Of a DNA stretch of 57,212 nt, positions 1 to 10,592 are shown in pieces. Below the pieces are notes generated by a model. The model did no database searches and was not told the DNA's origin. It saw only the letters and a list, made by a program, of their open reading frames with translations. The DNA is from Candidatus Woesearchaeota archaeon (GTDB lineage Archaea > Nanobdellota > Nanobdellia > Woesearchaeales > 21-14-0-10-32-9). Position 1 is the stretch's first letter, and each line of letters starts with the position of its first letter. The position numbers and the translations under genes were made by a program. Location of the stretch: assembly GCA_021736975.1 (NCBI GenBank), contig JAIPET010000007.1, positions 1 to 57,212 on the forward strand, in the 5' to 3' direction.

Positions 1-67
1 GAAGAAATAGCAATAATAACAAAACCAGAAGAAAAAATAATATATAAATACAAATTAAAATAAAAAA

Positions 68-706
68 ATGAAAGCAATAATATTTGACATGGACGGCGTA
101 CTAATAGACAGCATATCTCAACACACAAAAGCATGGCATAAAGCACTTGCTAATAATGGACTTAATGAATCTAAAGAAAAACTAGCACTCTTAGAAGGAA
201 TGAATTACAAAGACTCAATAGAAATATTATCAAAAAAACACAACATAAAATTTACAGATAAACAAAAGAAAAAAATTGTAGCTGAAAAAAATATAGAATT
301 TGAAAAAATATACAAATTAAAAATATATTCTGTAAAACAAATTCTAAAAAAAACAAAAAAACAAAACATAAAATTAGCTATAGTAACCGGTGCACACAAA
401 GAATTTGCACAAAAAACAATAAACGAAAATTTCCCAAACATATTTGATTTTATAATAACTGGAGACGACACAAAAAAAGGAAAACCATCACCACAACCAT
501 ATAATGCAGCACTAAAAAAATTAAAAATCAAACCAAACGAAGCAATCGTAATAGAAAATGCGCCACTAGGAATACAAAGCGCAAAAAATGCAGGAATAAA
601 AGTTATAGCACTAGAAACAACACTCTCCAAAAAATATTTAGAAGACGCAGACATAATTCTAAAAAATCACAAAGAACTAAAAGAATACCTAAAAAAAATC
701 AATTAA
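68..706 (+). CDS. HAD-superfamily hydrolase (beta-phosphoglucomutase-like)
   Basis: Motif I FDMDGVLIDS; TGDDTKKGKPSPQPY and IENAPLGIQSAKNAG motifs typical of HAD phosphatases. Confidence 0.9.
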   Translation: MKAIIFDMDGVLIDSISQHTKAWHKALANNGLNESKEKLALLEGMNYKDSIEILSKKHNIKFTDKQKKKIVAEKNIEFEKIYKLKIYSVKQILKKTKKQNIKLAIVTGAHKEFAQKTINENFPNIFDFIITGDDTKKGKPSPQPYNAALKKLKIKPNEAIVIENAPLGIQSAKNAGIKVIALETTLSKKYLEDADIILKNHKELKEYLKKIN

Positions 707-1463
707 TAAATTTTTCAAGAGCCATATAAGCTTTTTTTGCAGCGAAATGAATTTCTTTATACTCATTATAAATATTTTTAAAAATTTCTGAATCACTTAA
801 ACTATTATGTTCCTTAAATAAATAAAACTCAGGATCTGTTGACTTGTAAATTTTCTCTGAAGAATCAGAAATCATCTTCCAAGCAACACCCCGAATTATA
901 ATATCATCAAACACATAAGATTCCAAACCAGAAAAATCTTCTTTAAACTCTCTAGCATATAAATTTTTTTCAATTTTATTAACTCGATAAACTTCGTTTA
1001 TAATTTTATTTTTGACAGCAGATAAAATTCCTGAGAAAAAAAAATCTTTAATAGAACTAGTATATTCTAACCACTTATCCTTAACATAATTTTCTAAATA
1101 AGAAGTGTCAGAATTTTTAAATCTAAAAACAACATCCTCCTCACCAATATCTTTATCAAAAAACAACATCATATTTTTTGAAAATTTAGCATGTTTCAAA
1201 TCATCAAAATCTTGTTTTTCTATATTTGGAAACGAAGTTAAATTTAACCACATATATTCATAATCAGAATTATTTAAAAACATGTTTTTGTTATCTATCT
1301 CAACATAACTTTCAATTAAATTAATTTCCTTAATAAAATTAAAATTCAAAAGTAATCCAGGACCCAAATTAAAGTTACCAGAATTATTATTTTCTAAAAG
1401 ATTATCAATAGCTAAATCAAACAAACCCATAATAAAAAAAAAACACGATAAATATATAAACAT
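699..1463 (-). CDS. hypothetical protein
   Basis: Long ORF, convergent with the HAD gene (8 nt overlap). Confidence 0.6.
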   Translation of the reverse strand: MFIYLSCFFFIMGLFDLAIDNLLENNNSGNFNLGPGLLLNFNFIKEINLIESYVEIDNKNMFLNNSDYEYMWLNLTSFPNIEKQDFDDLKHAKFSKNMMLFFDKDIGEEDVVFRFKNSDTSYLENYVKDKWLEYTSSIKDFFFSGILSAVKNKIINEVYRVNKIEKNLYAREFKEDFSGLESYVFDDIIIRGVAWKMISDSSEKIYKSTDPEFYLFKEHNSLSDSEIFKNIYNEYKEIHFAAKKAYMALEKFIN

Positions 1464-1517
1464 TTCTTTTATGAAACTACTTAAAAATAATAAAAATAAT
1501 TAATACTCAAGAGCTAC

Positions 1518-2831
1518 TCATGGAGTCCAACGAAGCATGGTTCTTGGGAAAGGAATCGCATCCTTAATCGTGTCAAGACCGCAAATCCAAGAAATAACTC
1601 GCTCAACACCAAAACCAAAACCTCCATGAGGAACAGAACCATATTTTCTCGTATCAAGATAAAAATCATACTGAGAAACATCTTCACCTTCCTCTTCAAG
1701 CTTTCTTTTAATCTCGCCTAAATCAGACTCACGCTCACTACCACCAATTATTTCACCATAACCTTCAGGAGCAATAAAATCAACTCCATGAACAACATCT
1801 TCTCTTTCAGGAGATTGCTTCATGTAAAATGCCTTAACAATTTTTGGATAATGCGTAACAAGTATTGGTGTATCATAAAGCTTGCTTAACTTGTCCTCTT
1901 CAATTGTTCTAAGATCTTTTCCCCATTCAACAGCCATATCACATTTGTCTTTCAAAATTACTAATGCCTCATCATAAGTCATCCTAGGAAATGGTTTTTC
2001 AACAGTAGGTCTAAGTTTTTCAGGATCTCTTTCAAGAATCTTTAACTCTTCAAGTCTTTCATCAAGAACTTTTTTAACAACAAATTTAATCAAAGCCTCA
2101 CCATAATCTTGAATATCTTTAAAAGTAGCCCAAGCAACCTCCATTTCAGCATGCCAATACTCAGTTAAATGCCTTGAAGTTTTGCTTTTCTCAGCTCTGA
2201 AACTTGGAGCAATAGTATAAATCTTCTCCAAAGCAAAAATTGCAGGTTCAGCATATAATTGCCAAGTTTGCGCTAAGAAAACTCCTTTCTTCCCAAAATA
2301 ATCAACATCAAAAAGACTAGAACCCCCTTCACATTGAACAGCTTGAAAAATAGGGGAATGATACTCATAAAAACCCTCACCCTTAAAATACTCATCAATA
2401 GCACCAAAAACAGTACTTCTTATCTTCATAATAGAAATCATTTTTCTACTTCTAAGCCATAAATGACGCTTATCAGCCAAAAACTCAGGGCTCTGATCTT
2501 TAGTAATTGGAAAAGTATCACTTTCACCAACAACTTCAAAATCACTTACTGAAATTTCAAAACCAGTAGGTGCACGCTCATCTTTTTTAATTTCACCAAC
2601 AATTTTCAATGAAGCCTCAACTTGAAGTTTAGTAGCTATCTCAAACTTTTCTTCACCAAGCTTTTCAAGCTCAATAACACACTGAATAATATCAGTAGAG
2701 TCACGAAGCACGATAAATTTAAGTTTCTTTGAACCACGTTCTCTATGAACCCAGCCCCTAATTGAAACAATGCCTTGACCTAACTTCATCGCATCCTTAA
2801 TTGATATAAATTTTGAATCTTTTTCTTCCAT
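1518..2831 (-). CDS. asnS: asparaginyl-tRNA synthetase (class II, AspRS/AsnRS family)
   Basis: OB-fold N-terminus (IRGWVHRERGSKKLKFIVLRD); class II motifs FRAEKSKTSRHLTEYWHAEMEVAW and GGFGFGVERVISWICGLDTIKDAIPFPR. Confidence 0.9.
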   Translation of the reverse strand: MEEKDSKFISIKDAMKLGQGIVSIRGWVHRERGSKKLKFIVLRDSTDIIQCVIELEKLGEEKFEIATKLQVEASLKIVGEIKKDERAPTGFEISVSDFEVVGESDTFPITKDQSPEFLADKRHLWLRSRKMISIMKIRSTVFGAIDEYFKGEGFYEYHSPIFQAVQCEGGSSLFDVDYFGKKGVFLAQTWQLYAEPAIFALEKIYTIAPSFRAEKSKTSRHLTEYWHAEMEVAWATFKDIQDYGEALIKFVVKKVLDERLEELKILERDPEKLRPTVEKPFPRMTYDEALVILKDKCDMAVEWGKDLRTIEEDKLSKLYDTPILVTHYPKIVKAFYMKQSPEREDVVHGVDFIAPEGYGEIIGGSERESDLGEIKRKLEEEGEDVSQYDFYLDTRKYGSVPHGGFGFGVERVISWICGLDTIKDAIPFPRTMLRWTP

Positions 2832-3073
2832 TATTAATCACCTTATCTATTTTTTATTTTTTACTTTAATAATTAAAAAAGTTTTGATATTAAAATGCTA
2901 TCAGAGCAATTTATTTAAAATTACCCAAAAAAAGAATCAATTATTATTAACAAGATCAATAGAAATACAACTAATCAAATCAAATCCAAACTTTAATTTT
3001 ACCGATTTTGTTCTTGCCATAAAGAACAATAAAACCGCATTATTTATAAATATTTTTACAAAAAACTAATAAT

Positions 3074-4246
3074 ATGCACGAAACAAACAATTTTATTCAC
3101 CATCTATTTCAAAAAAACATAAACGACATGTACATAATGCACTCAATAAGAGGTTTTGCAATATCTCTAATCGCAATATTCATACCAATATACATGTTGC
3201 AACAAGGTTTTTCTTTAATAAACGTATGCTGGTACATAGCAACAATATACTTTTTCCTAATACCCACATCGTATTTAGCAATGAAAATAGCATCAAAAAT
3301 AGGAATAAAAAAAGCATTTTGGATAAGTTTACCACTAACACTAATATTCATACTAACTTTAAATTATATGACAGCAATACAAACAATAATAGGAACAACC
3401 CTAACCATAATAATAATTTCAATAGTACAAGCAATGCAAGGATCAATGTACTGGATGCCATACCACACCGAATTCGTAAAATTTTCAAACCAAAAAAAAG
3501 GAGCAAAACAACTAGGAATAGCAAACATATTATCCTCCTTAACAAAAATAGCAGCGCCACTAATAGGAGCAATAACAATAGCGCAATTCTCATACCCCAT
3601 AATATTCATAACCGTAGCAATATTACTAATAATAGCATTCACACCAATGATATTTTCAAAAGACGACCACGAACCATTTAACTTTAAATTACAAAAATTC
3701 ACAACAAAAAGACTAAAAAATTACGTAATACCATACTTTGCAGAAGGACTATACCATCCAGCAGTCGCATTTTTTTGGCCAATACTACTATACTTTTTGT
3801 TCACAAGTTTGCCAAAAATGGGAGGCTTATACGTCGCATCAGATTTTGCATAGATAGCAGCAACATACTTTGTAAGCTTTCACTTAACAGACAAAAATAA
3901 ATTCAAAATACTACTAACAGTAACAGTATTTCACTCAATATCCCTAATAGGAAGAATATTAATAAAAACAATAGGCGGTGTATTTGCAATACAAAGTTTT
4001 GGAGGAATAACAGCACCACTATTCACAATACCCCTTCACAACTCATTTTACAACAAAGCAAAAAAAGAAAACAAAGCAGAACACATATTTTTCAGAGAAA
4101 CCTACTTAAACCTAGGAAGAATAGCAACAGCACTATTATTAATAATACTACTATTCATATATGAAAACGTAACCGCGCTAAGCATAGCAATAGTATTTAG
4201 CGCAATAGCACTACAATTATTAAATACACTTAGAAAAACCAAATGA
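3074..4246 (+). pseudogene. MFS-like transporter interrupted by an in-frame TAG at 3851-3853
   Basis: ORF 3074-3853 encodes multi-TM protein; the same frame stays open after the TAG to a TGA at 4244-4246 and encodes further TM segments (IAATYFVSFHLTDKNKFKILLTVTVFHSISLIGRILIKTIGG...LLNTLRKTK). Confidence 0.7.
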
Positions 4247-4335
4247 AAAACATAAACAAAACACATTCATAAGAACAAAAACACATCAATTAAAAACATT
4301 TTAGAATAATAAAAATTAAAGAACATATATTTTAA

Positions 4336-4722
4336 TTATTTTTTTAATAATTTTCTATAGTAATTTTTATTTGACACAAATTTATTTGCATTTTTAAATG
4401 AAGCATTTTGAAGTTGGCTATATGTTTGATTTGTAGATTTATAGTTGTGTGTTTGTTTTTTATTATTTTTAGTATAATTTTCAGGTTTATCTTCTTGTGC
4501 TTGTTCAACAACTAATTCAATGTTAAATGTATCTTCACTCATACTTTTAGAATTAAATTTTTGTTTTTCATAGTATGGATCTAATACAGATTGTTTTTCA
4601 ATTTCTTTTTTATCAAAAAACCCTGGCGTATTAATAGGTTGAGGCTTAGAATATGCAAGCATATTTGCACTAGAAAATGCATATACTGTCAAAGGAATCA
4701 ATATTTTTTTCATCATAATCAA
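4336..4722 (-). CDS. hypothetical secreted/anchored protein
   Basis: ORF with hydrophobic N-terminal signal-like segment (MMKKILIPLTVYAFSSANMLA). Confidence 0.5.
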   Translation of the reverse strand: MIMMKKILIPLTVYAFSSANMLAYSKPQPINTPGFFDKKEIEKQSVLDPYYEKQKFNSKSMSEDTFNIELVVEQAQEDKPENYTKNNKKQTHNYKSTNQTYSQLQNASFKNANKFVSNKNYYRKLLKK

Positions 4723-4885
4723 TTTATGCGCATTTAACTATATAAATCTTTCGTTTTTTAACTACTTAATAGTGATTAAAATATTTATGTTGAAGATACT
4801 AGGAGTATTTTATTTAAATAAATATAATATGAACTAAAACCTCAGAAAAAAATTAAATAATGAAAATCCTTGCTCCGAGTCTGCT

Positions 4886-5078
4886 CAGAAACAAAGTTTC
4901 CTGCATACAGAAAACGAAAAGTTTTCTTCGTGTATCTCCGCTCTAAATGCACAAACAAAAGTTTTTTAGCACACAGAAATTCAAAGAATTTCTTTTGTGC
5001 CAGAAACCACAGTTTCCGTGCGGGTTGGAGTACGACAAAATCAAAGATTTTGTGTACAATAAATGCAAAGCATTTATT
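4886..5078. repeat. tandem array of about seven short hairpins with A-rich loops
   Basis: GAAAC-aaa-GTTTC; ATACAGAAAAC-gaaaa-GTTTTCttcgTGTAT; AAAC-aaaa-GTTT; GCACAcAGAAATTC-aaa-GAATTTCTttTGTGC; GAAAC-caca-GTTTC; GTACgaCAAAATC-aaa-GATTTTGtGTAC; AATAAATGC-aaa-GCATTTATT. Confidence 0.75.
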
Positions 5079-5123
5079 CGTATTAAACCCCTTCCGCTAG
5101 CGCGCAATAACTAAAAAAAAGAA

Positions 5124-7454
5124 TTAAATTGTTTCTCCACCACTAACACAACCCTTAGTAAACAAATCACCATCCGCGGTAATCATAAGAACAGGACCAG
5201 TAGGACCCTTCAAAATAAAATCGCGATTATCAGTAGGCGCAACAGAACCTTGATAATAATTTAAAGCACCATTCAAAATAAGATTACCAGAACCATCAAA
5301 AGCAGCAACATCACCAGAAGAACCCCTAACTTTGAAAGACCTACCACTAGAAGTTGAAGCATCACCATTCTCAGTAATACCGCCAATAAGCTTCATATTA
5401 CCTCTATCATCAGCAATACCAACTACGGCGCCGCCAGTACCTTTAATGATGAAATGTCTATCAGCTGGATTCCAATTTTTAATTGTGCAAGCATCATCGA
5501 TATTTAACTCTTCAACATATTTATATAATAAAGTACCATCTAATTTATATACATAAATTTCTAGAGAATCTCCTAAAACATTTACTGTTCTTTTTCTTTG
5601 AACAGCTGTAGGAGAATAAGCATATGCACTATATTGACCATCACCCATTTCTATTTTTGCAACTCTCCCTAACTCATTATATTCGAATGAAACAATTGAA
5701 GAATCTACAGTATCTTCTATAGTAGAAACTTTTCCTCCAGGAAAATAATTAAAATTTTTGTTTTTAGCTGAAGAAAGTTTGTTTGAATCATCTTCATAAC
5801 TATAAGATTTAGCCACATCATCAAATTTAGTTTCCTTTATATTTCCAACATAACTATAATCAAATATTAAAGAAGACCATCCAGAACCAATATAATACTC
5901 ACCCACTTGATTAACTGTTTTTAATCTATCCAAATCATCATATATTAAATCCAAATAAACCCCTCTTTCATTGTTATTAATTTTTTCAGTATTACCAGAT
6001 TCATCATATTCATAAGATTCATCAAAATAAGTTGCACCATCTGAATTAACAGTATTTATTCTAGTAACTAAATCCCTTATATCATATTCATATTCTGTTG
6101 AAACAAAACCATAATCTATGGAAGATATTTGACCATTTGGCTTGTATTCTACAGAAATTTCGTTTGAAGGCTTATTTTCTAAAGATAATTTAACATTATC
6201 AATAAAAGAAGCTGACGATAAAGACATATGTTTAAAACTTAATTTTAAAAACTTTGAATTTGGAGGCGGATTTAAAATATCTAAATAAGAATCAAAAATA
6301 ACATCAGATAAATCAACGGAATCCTCAAAAATAACGTTTTCAAATTCATCCAACCATAATAATTTTAATTTAATATCTCCTTTATATTGAAATTCTAAAA
6401 GATAACTTTTAGTATTTCTAATAGGAATAACTTGAAAAATTTCAGAAGATAATCCTTTTAATTTTAATACCCTATTATCTGTCAACCCATTATATTTAAT
6501 AAAATTAGCTACCGAGCCAATTTTTGAATCCCAATAAAAAGGTTTGCTTCCATCAACAACATAATTAAAATCTCCATTCAAAACAAGATTATTAATATAA
6601 ACTTTTTTTGCTAATCTATTTTCATTAATTAAATAATTATAACTTAAACCATCCGGATCAATAATTCTTATCATATCTCCACGATCATTATAAGAATAAT
6701 CAACAACAAACGTATTCCTAACATTTAAATTAGAAACTTCATCCGTTTTTTCTAATTTAAAATCATCTAAATAAACATTATCTGCAAAGCCTCCTAAAGA
6801 AAAAAATGCAAAAACATCACAATATTCCGCATCACTATCTGTTTCAAAAATTAAATATTTTTGTGTCCAATCAGAAAAAGATCCTGAAACTCTTCTATTA
6901 GAACTATCAATATAAGAAAATAAATCATTATCTGAAGATCCTTGTTTTGAACAGTGAACATCAAATGAAAACTTATCAATATTGCTTCCTTTCACATATC
7001 CGCTAAAAACATATTTAGTATTAGGCATAACAAATATTTTAGAAGAACTAACACCACCATAACCATTAAAAGAAGGACGAGATATTTTTAAAGAATAACT
7101 TCCTGTTCTTGATTCTTCTTCAGAATATTCATGACTTATAGAAGATGCTACAGAACCATAAAAATTCCAATATGAAGCTGCATTACCAACATCAATTTCA
7201 AAACTCGGATTTAATAAATAATTGTTAAAATAATCTGTTAAAATAGTTCTTGAAGTTCTATAAGAAGTATCCCTTTCTAATAAAATAGATCCTTCGTCAT
7301 AATATGTGCCACATAACATATTTTCAGTAAATATTGTTTGATGATCGCATTCAGAACCATATAAATATTTTTCATACATTAAAGCGTGAACATTTAAAGA
7401 TAAAAAAACTACTAAAAATAAAACAGCTCCTGTTTTCACTATTTTTTTAATCAT
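5124..7454 (-). CDS. YD/RHS-repeat secreted protein with C-terminal Gly/Asp-rich beta repeats
   Basis: Signal peptide; YSYNDRGDMIRIIDPDG, EYDIRDLVTRINTVNSDG, YDDLDRLKTV YD-type repeats; C-terminal FIIKGTGGAVVGIADDRGNMKLIGG / FKVRGSSGDVAAFDGSGNLILNG / FILKGPTGPVLMITADGDLFTKG. Confidence 0.8.
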   Translation of the reverse strand: MIKKIVKTGAVLFLVVFLSLNVHALMYEKYLYGSECDHQTIFTENMLCGTYYDEGSILLERDTSYRTSRTILTDYFNNYLLNPSFEIDVGNAASYWNFYGSVASSISHEYSEEESRTGSYSLKISRPSFNGYGGVSSSKIFVMPNTKYVFSGYVKGSNIDKFSFDVHCSKQGSSDNDLFSYIDSSNRRVSGSFSDWTQKYLIFETDSDAEYCDVFAFFSLGGFADNVYLDDFKLEKTDEVSNLNVRNTFVVDYSYNDRGDMIRIIDPDGLSYNYLINENRLAKKVYINNLVLNGDFNYVVDGSKPFYWDSKIGSVANFIKYNGLTDNRVLKLKGLSSEIFQVIPIRNTKSYLLEFQYKGDIKLKLLWLDEFENVIFEDSVDLSDVIFDSYLDILNPPPNSKFLKLSFKHMSLSSASFIDNVKLSLENKPSNEISVEYKPNGQISSIDYGFVSTEYEYDIRDLVTRINTVNSDGATYFDESYEYDESGNTEKINNNERGVYLDLIYDDLDRLKTVNQVGEYYIGSGWSSLIFDYSYVGNIKETKFDDVAKSYSYEDDSNKLSSAKNKNFNYFPGGKVSTIEDTVDSSIVSFEYNELGRVAKIEMGDGQYSAYAYSPTAVQRKRTVNVLGDSLEIYVYKLDGTLLYKYVEELNIDDACTIKNWNPADRHFIIKGTGGAVVGIADDRGNMKLIGGITENGDASTSSGRSFKVRGSSGDVAAFDGSGNLILNGALNYYQGSVAPTDNRDFILKGPTGPVLMITADGDLFTKGCVSGGETI

Positions 7455-10400
7455 TTAATATACCTTCATAAATTGCTTCTTTTAAATTTCCTAATGTATC
7501 AAAATCAAAATTTGCTGAATGATCAGGATATATTTTTTTTGTTACTTTACCCGTATCAAGATCATAAACAAAATCCGTCGTACCTTTATCTAAAACATCT
7601 ATTTCATCAATACCCCAAAAATCATAAGTTGCTTCACTAGAAGTTCTTCCATAAGGATCTATTATTTTTACTAACCTATTTTGAGTATCATATATGAAAT
7701 AAGAATGTAATTTAACCCGTTCACCAATTTTTTCAACTAAATGGATTGGTTTAGATTGTAAATTATAATAAACTTTTTTTGTAACTCCATTTGGTGCAAT
7801 AGATGTGACAACAGGAAGCCCGTCTTCAATAGAATATTTGAATTCAGTAAATGAACCATCAGGATAAACTTTTTTTATTAATCGTCCTTCAATAACATCT
7901 TCATAAACATATTTGATGCTTTTAGGAACTGAATTTAAAATATTTTTATCTGAAACGTAACTTCCAAAACTATCATAAATAAATGGTTTTGATACATTTA
8001 TTAAACCATGTAAAATAGAATAATCATAATTCACAATAGTGTAAAATCCATCCGCATTTTTTGATTGTTTTTGTAATACATCTCCTGATGCTGAAAAAAA
8101 CTCTATTTCTTGTTGATAATTGTTTTCACTAATTAAAGTTTCTGTAATTTTTTTAATTGGAACAGTATCATAATAAAAATATTTAACCACAGGATTTTCT
8201 GAAGTATCTTTATTATAAATTTCCAATATTCTTCCAGAAGGATCTCTAACGTAACTCACGCTTTGACTTTGATCGCCCCTATAAGAAACAACTTCCTTTA
8301 AAAATCCAGTAATTGGATCATAAATATTTTGAAAACTTGGTTTTGTAGGTGTTCCTTCAACAAAATTACCAGATAAATCAGTATACCATATTTTTATAAC
8401 CTTATCCCATTCATCATATTCCATATTTTTAATTAAACCATCAGAATTAATTGTTTTAATTAGTCTTCCTTGTGAATCATACTCATAATTCGTATTTATT
8501 TTAGAACCATCAGGCTTAACGCTAGCTGTTGATTTAAGAACATATTTATTATTTATTTTTTCATATTCAAAATTATTTTCTGAAATAATATTTCCTGAAT
8601 CATCACTTTTTTTATTCTTACTATGTAATCCAAATACGTGTTCCTTATCATATTTTAAATCAGATTTTATATTTGTTTGTGTATTAATCGCATTTTTAGT
8701 TTCAGTTATAATTTTTGATTCTTGTAAATTTAAATCATTATCATAATTTAAAACCCTATTTTTTGTAGTTAAAAAACCACCTCTATAAAAATTATAATCT
8801 TCAAATAAAACATAATTTTTAATTTCCTCACCTGAAGAATCAGACATTGTTGTTATCATAGTATTTTTTTCAGGAACTAAAAATCCTGCAGATAAACCTG
8901 TAAAAGATTTAGGATAAGCAAAAATATAAGAACTATTAACTCTTGCATTCCCCATTCTTATTAACGCAGCATCAATTGCATCAAAATCTCTTCTTATATC
9001 TTTATCATAAAAAGGCGTATCAATAATAGTTCTATAGTTTACTCCTCTTGTCCAAGATCTACTTATTCCTGCAGCAGCGCCCATTTTTTCGGGATTTGTT
9101 TCTTTTAATTCTCTAACCGAACCTGTTAAAATATTATGCTCCACACACTGAACAGTGTCTAATTCTGAACTATCAAATATTCTATAAACTCCGCATTTAC
9201 AATCAGCATTATTTTTTAAATTAGTATTTAAAGGACAATTTGGAACTCCTATTAAAATATTAGCACAAGACTCTGATTCTGGATTATAACCTTGATCACT
9301 AGATGATGATACAGACATACTGTTAAAATCTAAAAAAGGATGTCCTGGATTTTGAGAATCTTCATTTACAGCACAAGAATACTGTTCCTTACCATAGTTA
9401 TACTCACTATACTTTAATTTTAAAATTTCATCATACATAAAATTTTTAGTACAAGAAGTTCCTTTTGGAACTACAGATCCAAATGGAATATTATCTGGAC
9501 CTGAAATAGAATCAGGACCCATAGAATCACATTCAACAAAAAATTTTCCAATTGTTGCAGAACAACACTTTAAGTTATTGTCTTGAACTCCAATAGCCTT
9601 AGAATACCTATCCATTAAAAAACCAACATTATAATCATTAACATCAAAATCTATTAGGCCTTGAGTATTTTCTGGTGTTGATGCAATAGTTGAAAAATAA
9701 TTTTTAATATTCCCAAAACTAACATAATCTGCATCATCCAAAGAAAACGCAGTTTCAGTTTCTCCATATAAAACGCTTCCACTAACATAAGTAGTACCTC
9801 TATGACTTCTTTTTCTTAAATCCTCTTCATCCATATACCCTGCAGATTTTACAGGAACAACATTTAATGTTCCTTCATCATACACATTTCGTTCATATAA
9901 CTTACCAATTAAAGGATCGGTTCTTATCGTAACTGCAACTCTTGCACCCCCACCATAATTGTTTGAGTTATAATCTAAAAAATTATAATAATTATCTATA
10001 TCACCTCTACTATATTTCCAAGTATCAGTTGCTAATCTAAAATCATAACTTAAACCTGTAGGTGTCGTGATAGAATTTAACATCCAATTAGTTTCATAAT
10101 CTGGAAAATAAACAGGATCTAAAAATGTCGAATATGCATCTGCATCACCTCCAACAAAGTATCCTTGGGCATTAGTAGGTGAATTTGCATATAATAAAGG
10201 ATTAAATTTTATATTTTCTCCATGATCTGCTTTTGCTTTCTTCATAAGGCTTGTTTCTGGTTTGTAAAAAAACATTCCAAACGAATCAACCATATACTTA
10301 AAAGGAATGCATCTTTTTCTAACAGATCCATCACCATTCTTATCACCCACATCAGAACAAATTCCTGATAAAACCATAGACTCATAAACTCTCCCCTCTG

Positions 10401-10584
10401 TAGTTGGAGGTTTATATTGAACTTCACAAGTAGGTACGCCAGAATTACATGCATCTAATTCTTTATCATCCATAGATTTATCGCTTTGCCAATAATACGC
10501 ATTAACAGAATTTAATAACAATAATAAAAACAAAAATAACAAAATTGTTTTTGTAATTCCTTTCACATATTTTTTCTCTTTCAT
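7447..10584 (-). CDS. RHS/YD-repeat secreted protein
   Basis: Signal peptide; NYEYDSQGRLIKTINSDGLIKNMEYDEWDKVIKIW, FIYDTQNRLVKIIDPYGRTSSEATYDFWG, NFDFDTLGNLKEAIYEG; ATGATTAA overlap with next gene. Confidence 0.85.
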   Translation of the reverse strand: MKEKKYVKGITKTILLFLFLLLLLNSVNAYYWQSDKSMDDKELDACNSGVPTCEVQYKPPTTEGRVYESMVLSGICSDVGDKNGDGSVRKRCIPFKYMVDSFGMFFYKPETSLMKKAKADHGENIKFNPLLYANSPTNAQGYFVGGDADAYSTFLDPVYFPDYETNWMLNSITTPTGLSYDFRLATDTWKYSRGDIDNYYNFLDYNSNNYGGGARVAVTIRTDPLIGKLYERNVYDEGTLNVVPVKSAGYMDEEDLRKRSHRGTTYVSGSVLYGETETAFSLDDADYVSFGNIKNYFSTIASTPENTQGLIDFDVNDYNVGFLMDRYSKAIGVQDNNLKCCSATIGKFFVECDSMGPDSISGPDNIPFGSVVPKGTSCTKNFMYDEILKLKYSEYNYGKEQYSCAVNEDSQNPGHPFLDFNSMSVSSSSDQGYNPESESCANILIGVPNCPLNTNLKNNADCKCGVYRIFDSSELDTVQCVEHNILTGSVRELKETNPEKMGAAAGISRSWTRGVNYRTIIDTPFYDKDIRRDFDAIDAALIRMGNARVNSSYIFAYPKSFTGLSAGFLVPEKNTMITTMSDSSGEEIKNYVLFEDYNFYRGGFLTTKNRVLNYDNDLNLQESKIITETKNAINTQTNIKSDLKYDKEHVFGLHSKNKKSDDSGNIISENNFEYEKINNKYVLKSTASVKPDGSKINTNYEYDSQGRLIKTINSDGLIKNMEYDEWDKVIKIWYTDLSGNFVEGTPTKPSFQNIYDPITGFLKEVVSYRGDQSQSVSYVRDPSGRILEIYNKDTSENPVVKYFYYDTVPIKKITETLISENNYQQEIEFFSASGDVLQKQSKNADGFYTIVNYDYSILHGLINVSKPFIYDSFGSYVSDKNILNSVPKSIKYVYEDVIEGRLIKKVYPDGSFTEFKYSIEDGLPVVTSIAPNGVTKKVYYNLQSKPIHLVEKIGERVKLHSYFIYDTQNRLVKIIDPYGRTSSEATYDFWGIDEIDVLDKGTTDFVYDLDTGKVTKKIYPDHSANFDFDTLGNLKEAIYEGILND

Positions 10585-10592
10585 TTTTTTAC

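Noticed and set aside
205-654. Many opposite-strand ORFs rich in Leu/Phe/Ile (e.g. 205-654, 20602-20826, 25384-25701, 27575-27841)
   Set aside because: Shadow ORFs of AT-rich coding sequence; low-complexity translations and the opposite strand carries a recognisable protein.
2884-3069. 61-aa ORF upstream of MFS gene, with hairpin TTGTTCTT-gccata-AAGAACAA
   Set aside because: No protein signature; hairpin is single and weakly distinguishable from AT-rich background.
3851-3853. TAG as a pyrrolysine codon
   Set aside because: No pyl genes visible, TAG closes at least two other genes here, and the family is a transporter with no reason for Pyl; kept only as nonsense/readthrough observation.
4886-5078. 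CRISPR-like array
   Set aside because: No identical repeat and no regular unique spacers; only hairpin geometry recurs. No cas genes seen in the window.
4870-5100. 76-aa ORF across the hairpin array
   Set aside because: Translation reflects the hairpins; no protein signature; array is better explained at the nucleic acid level.
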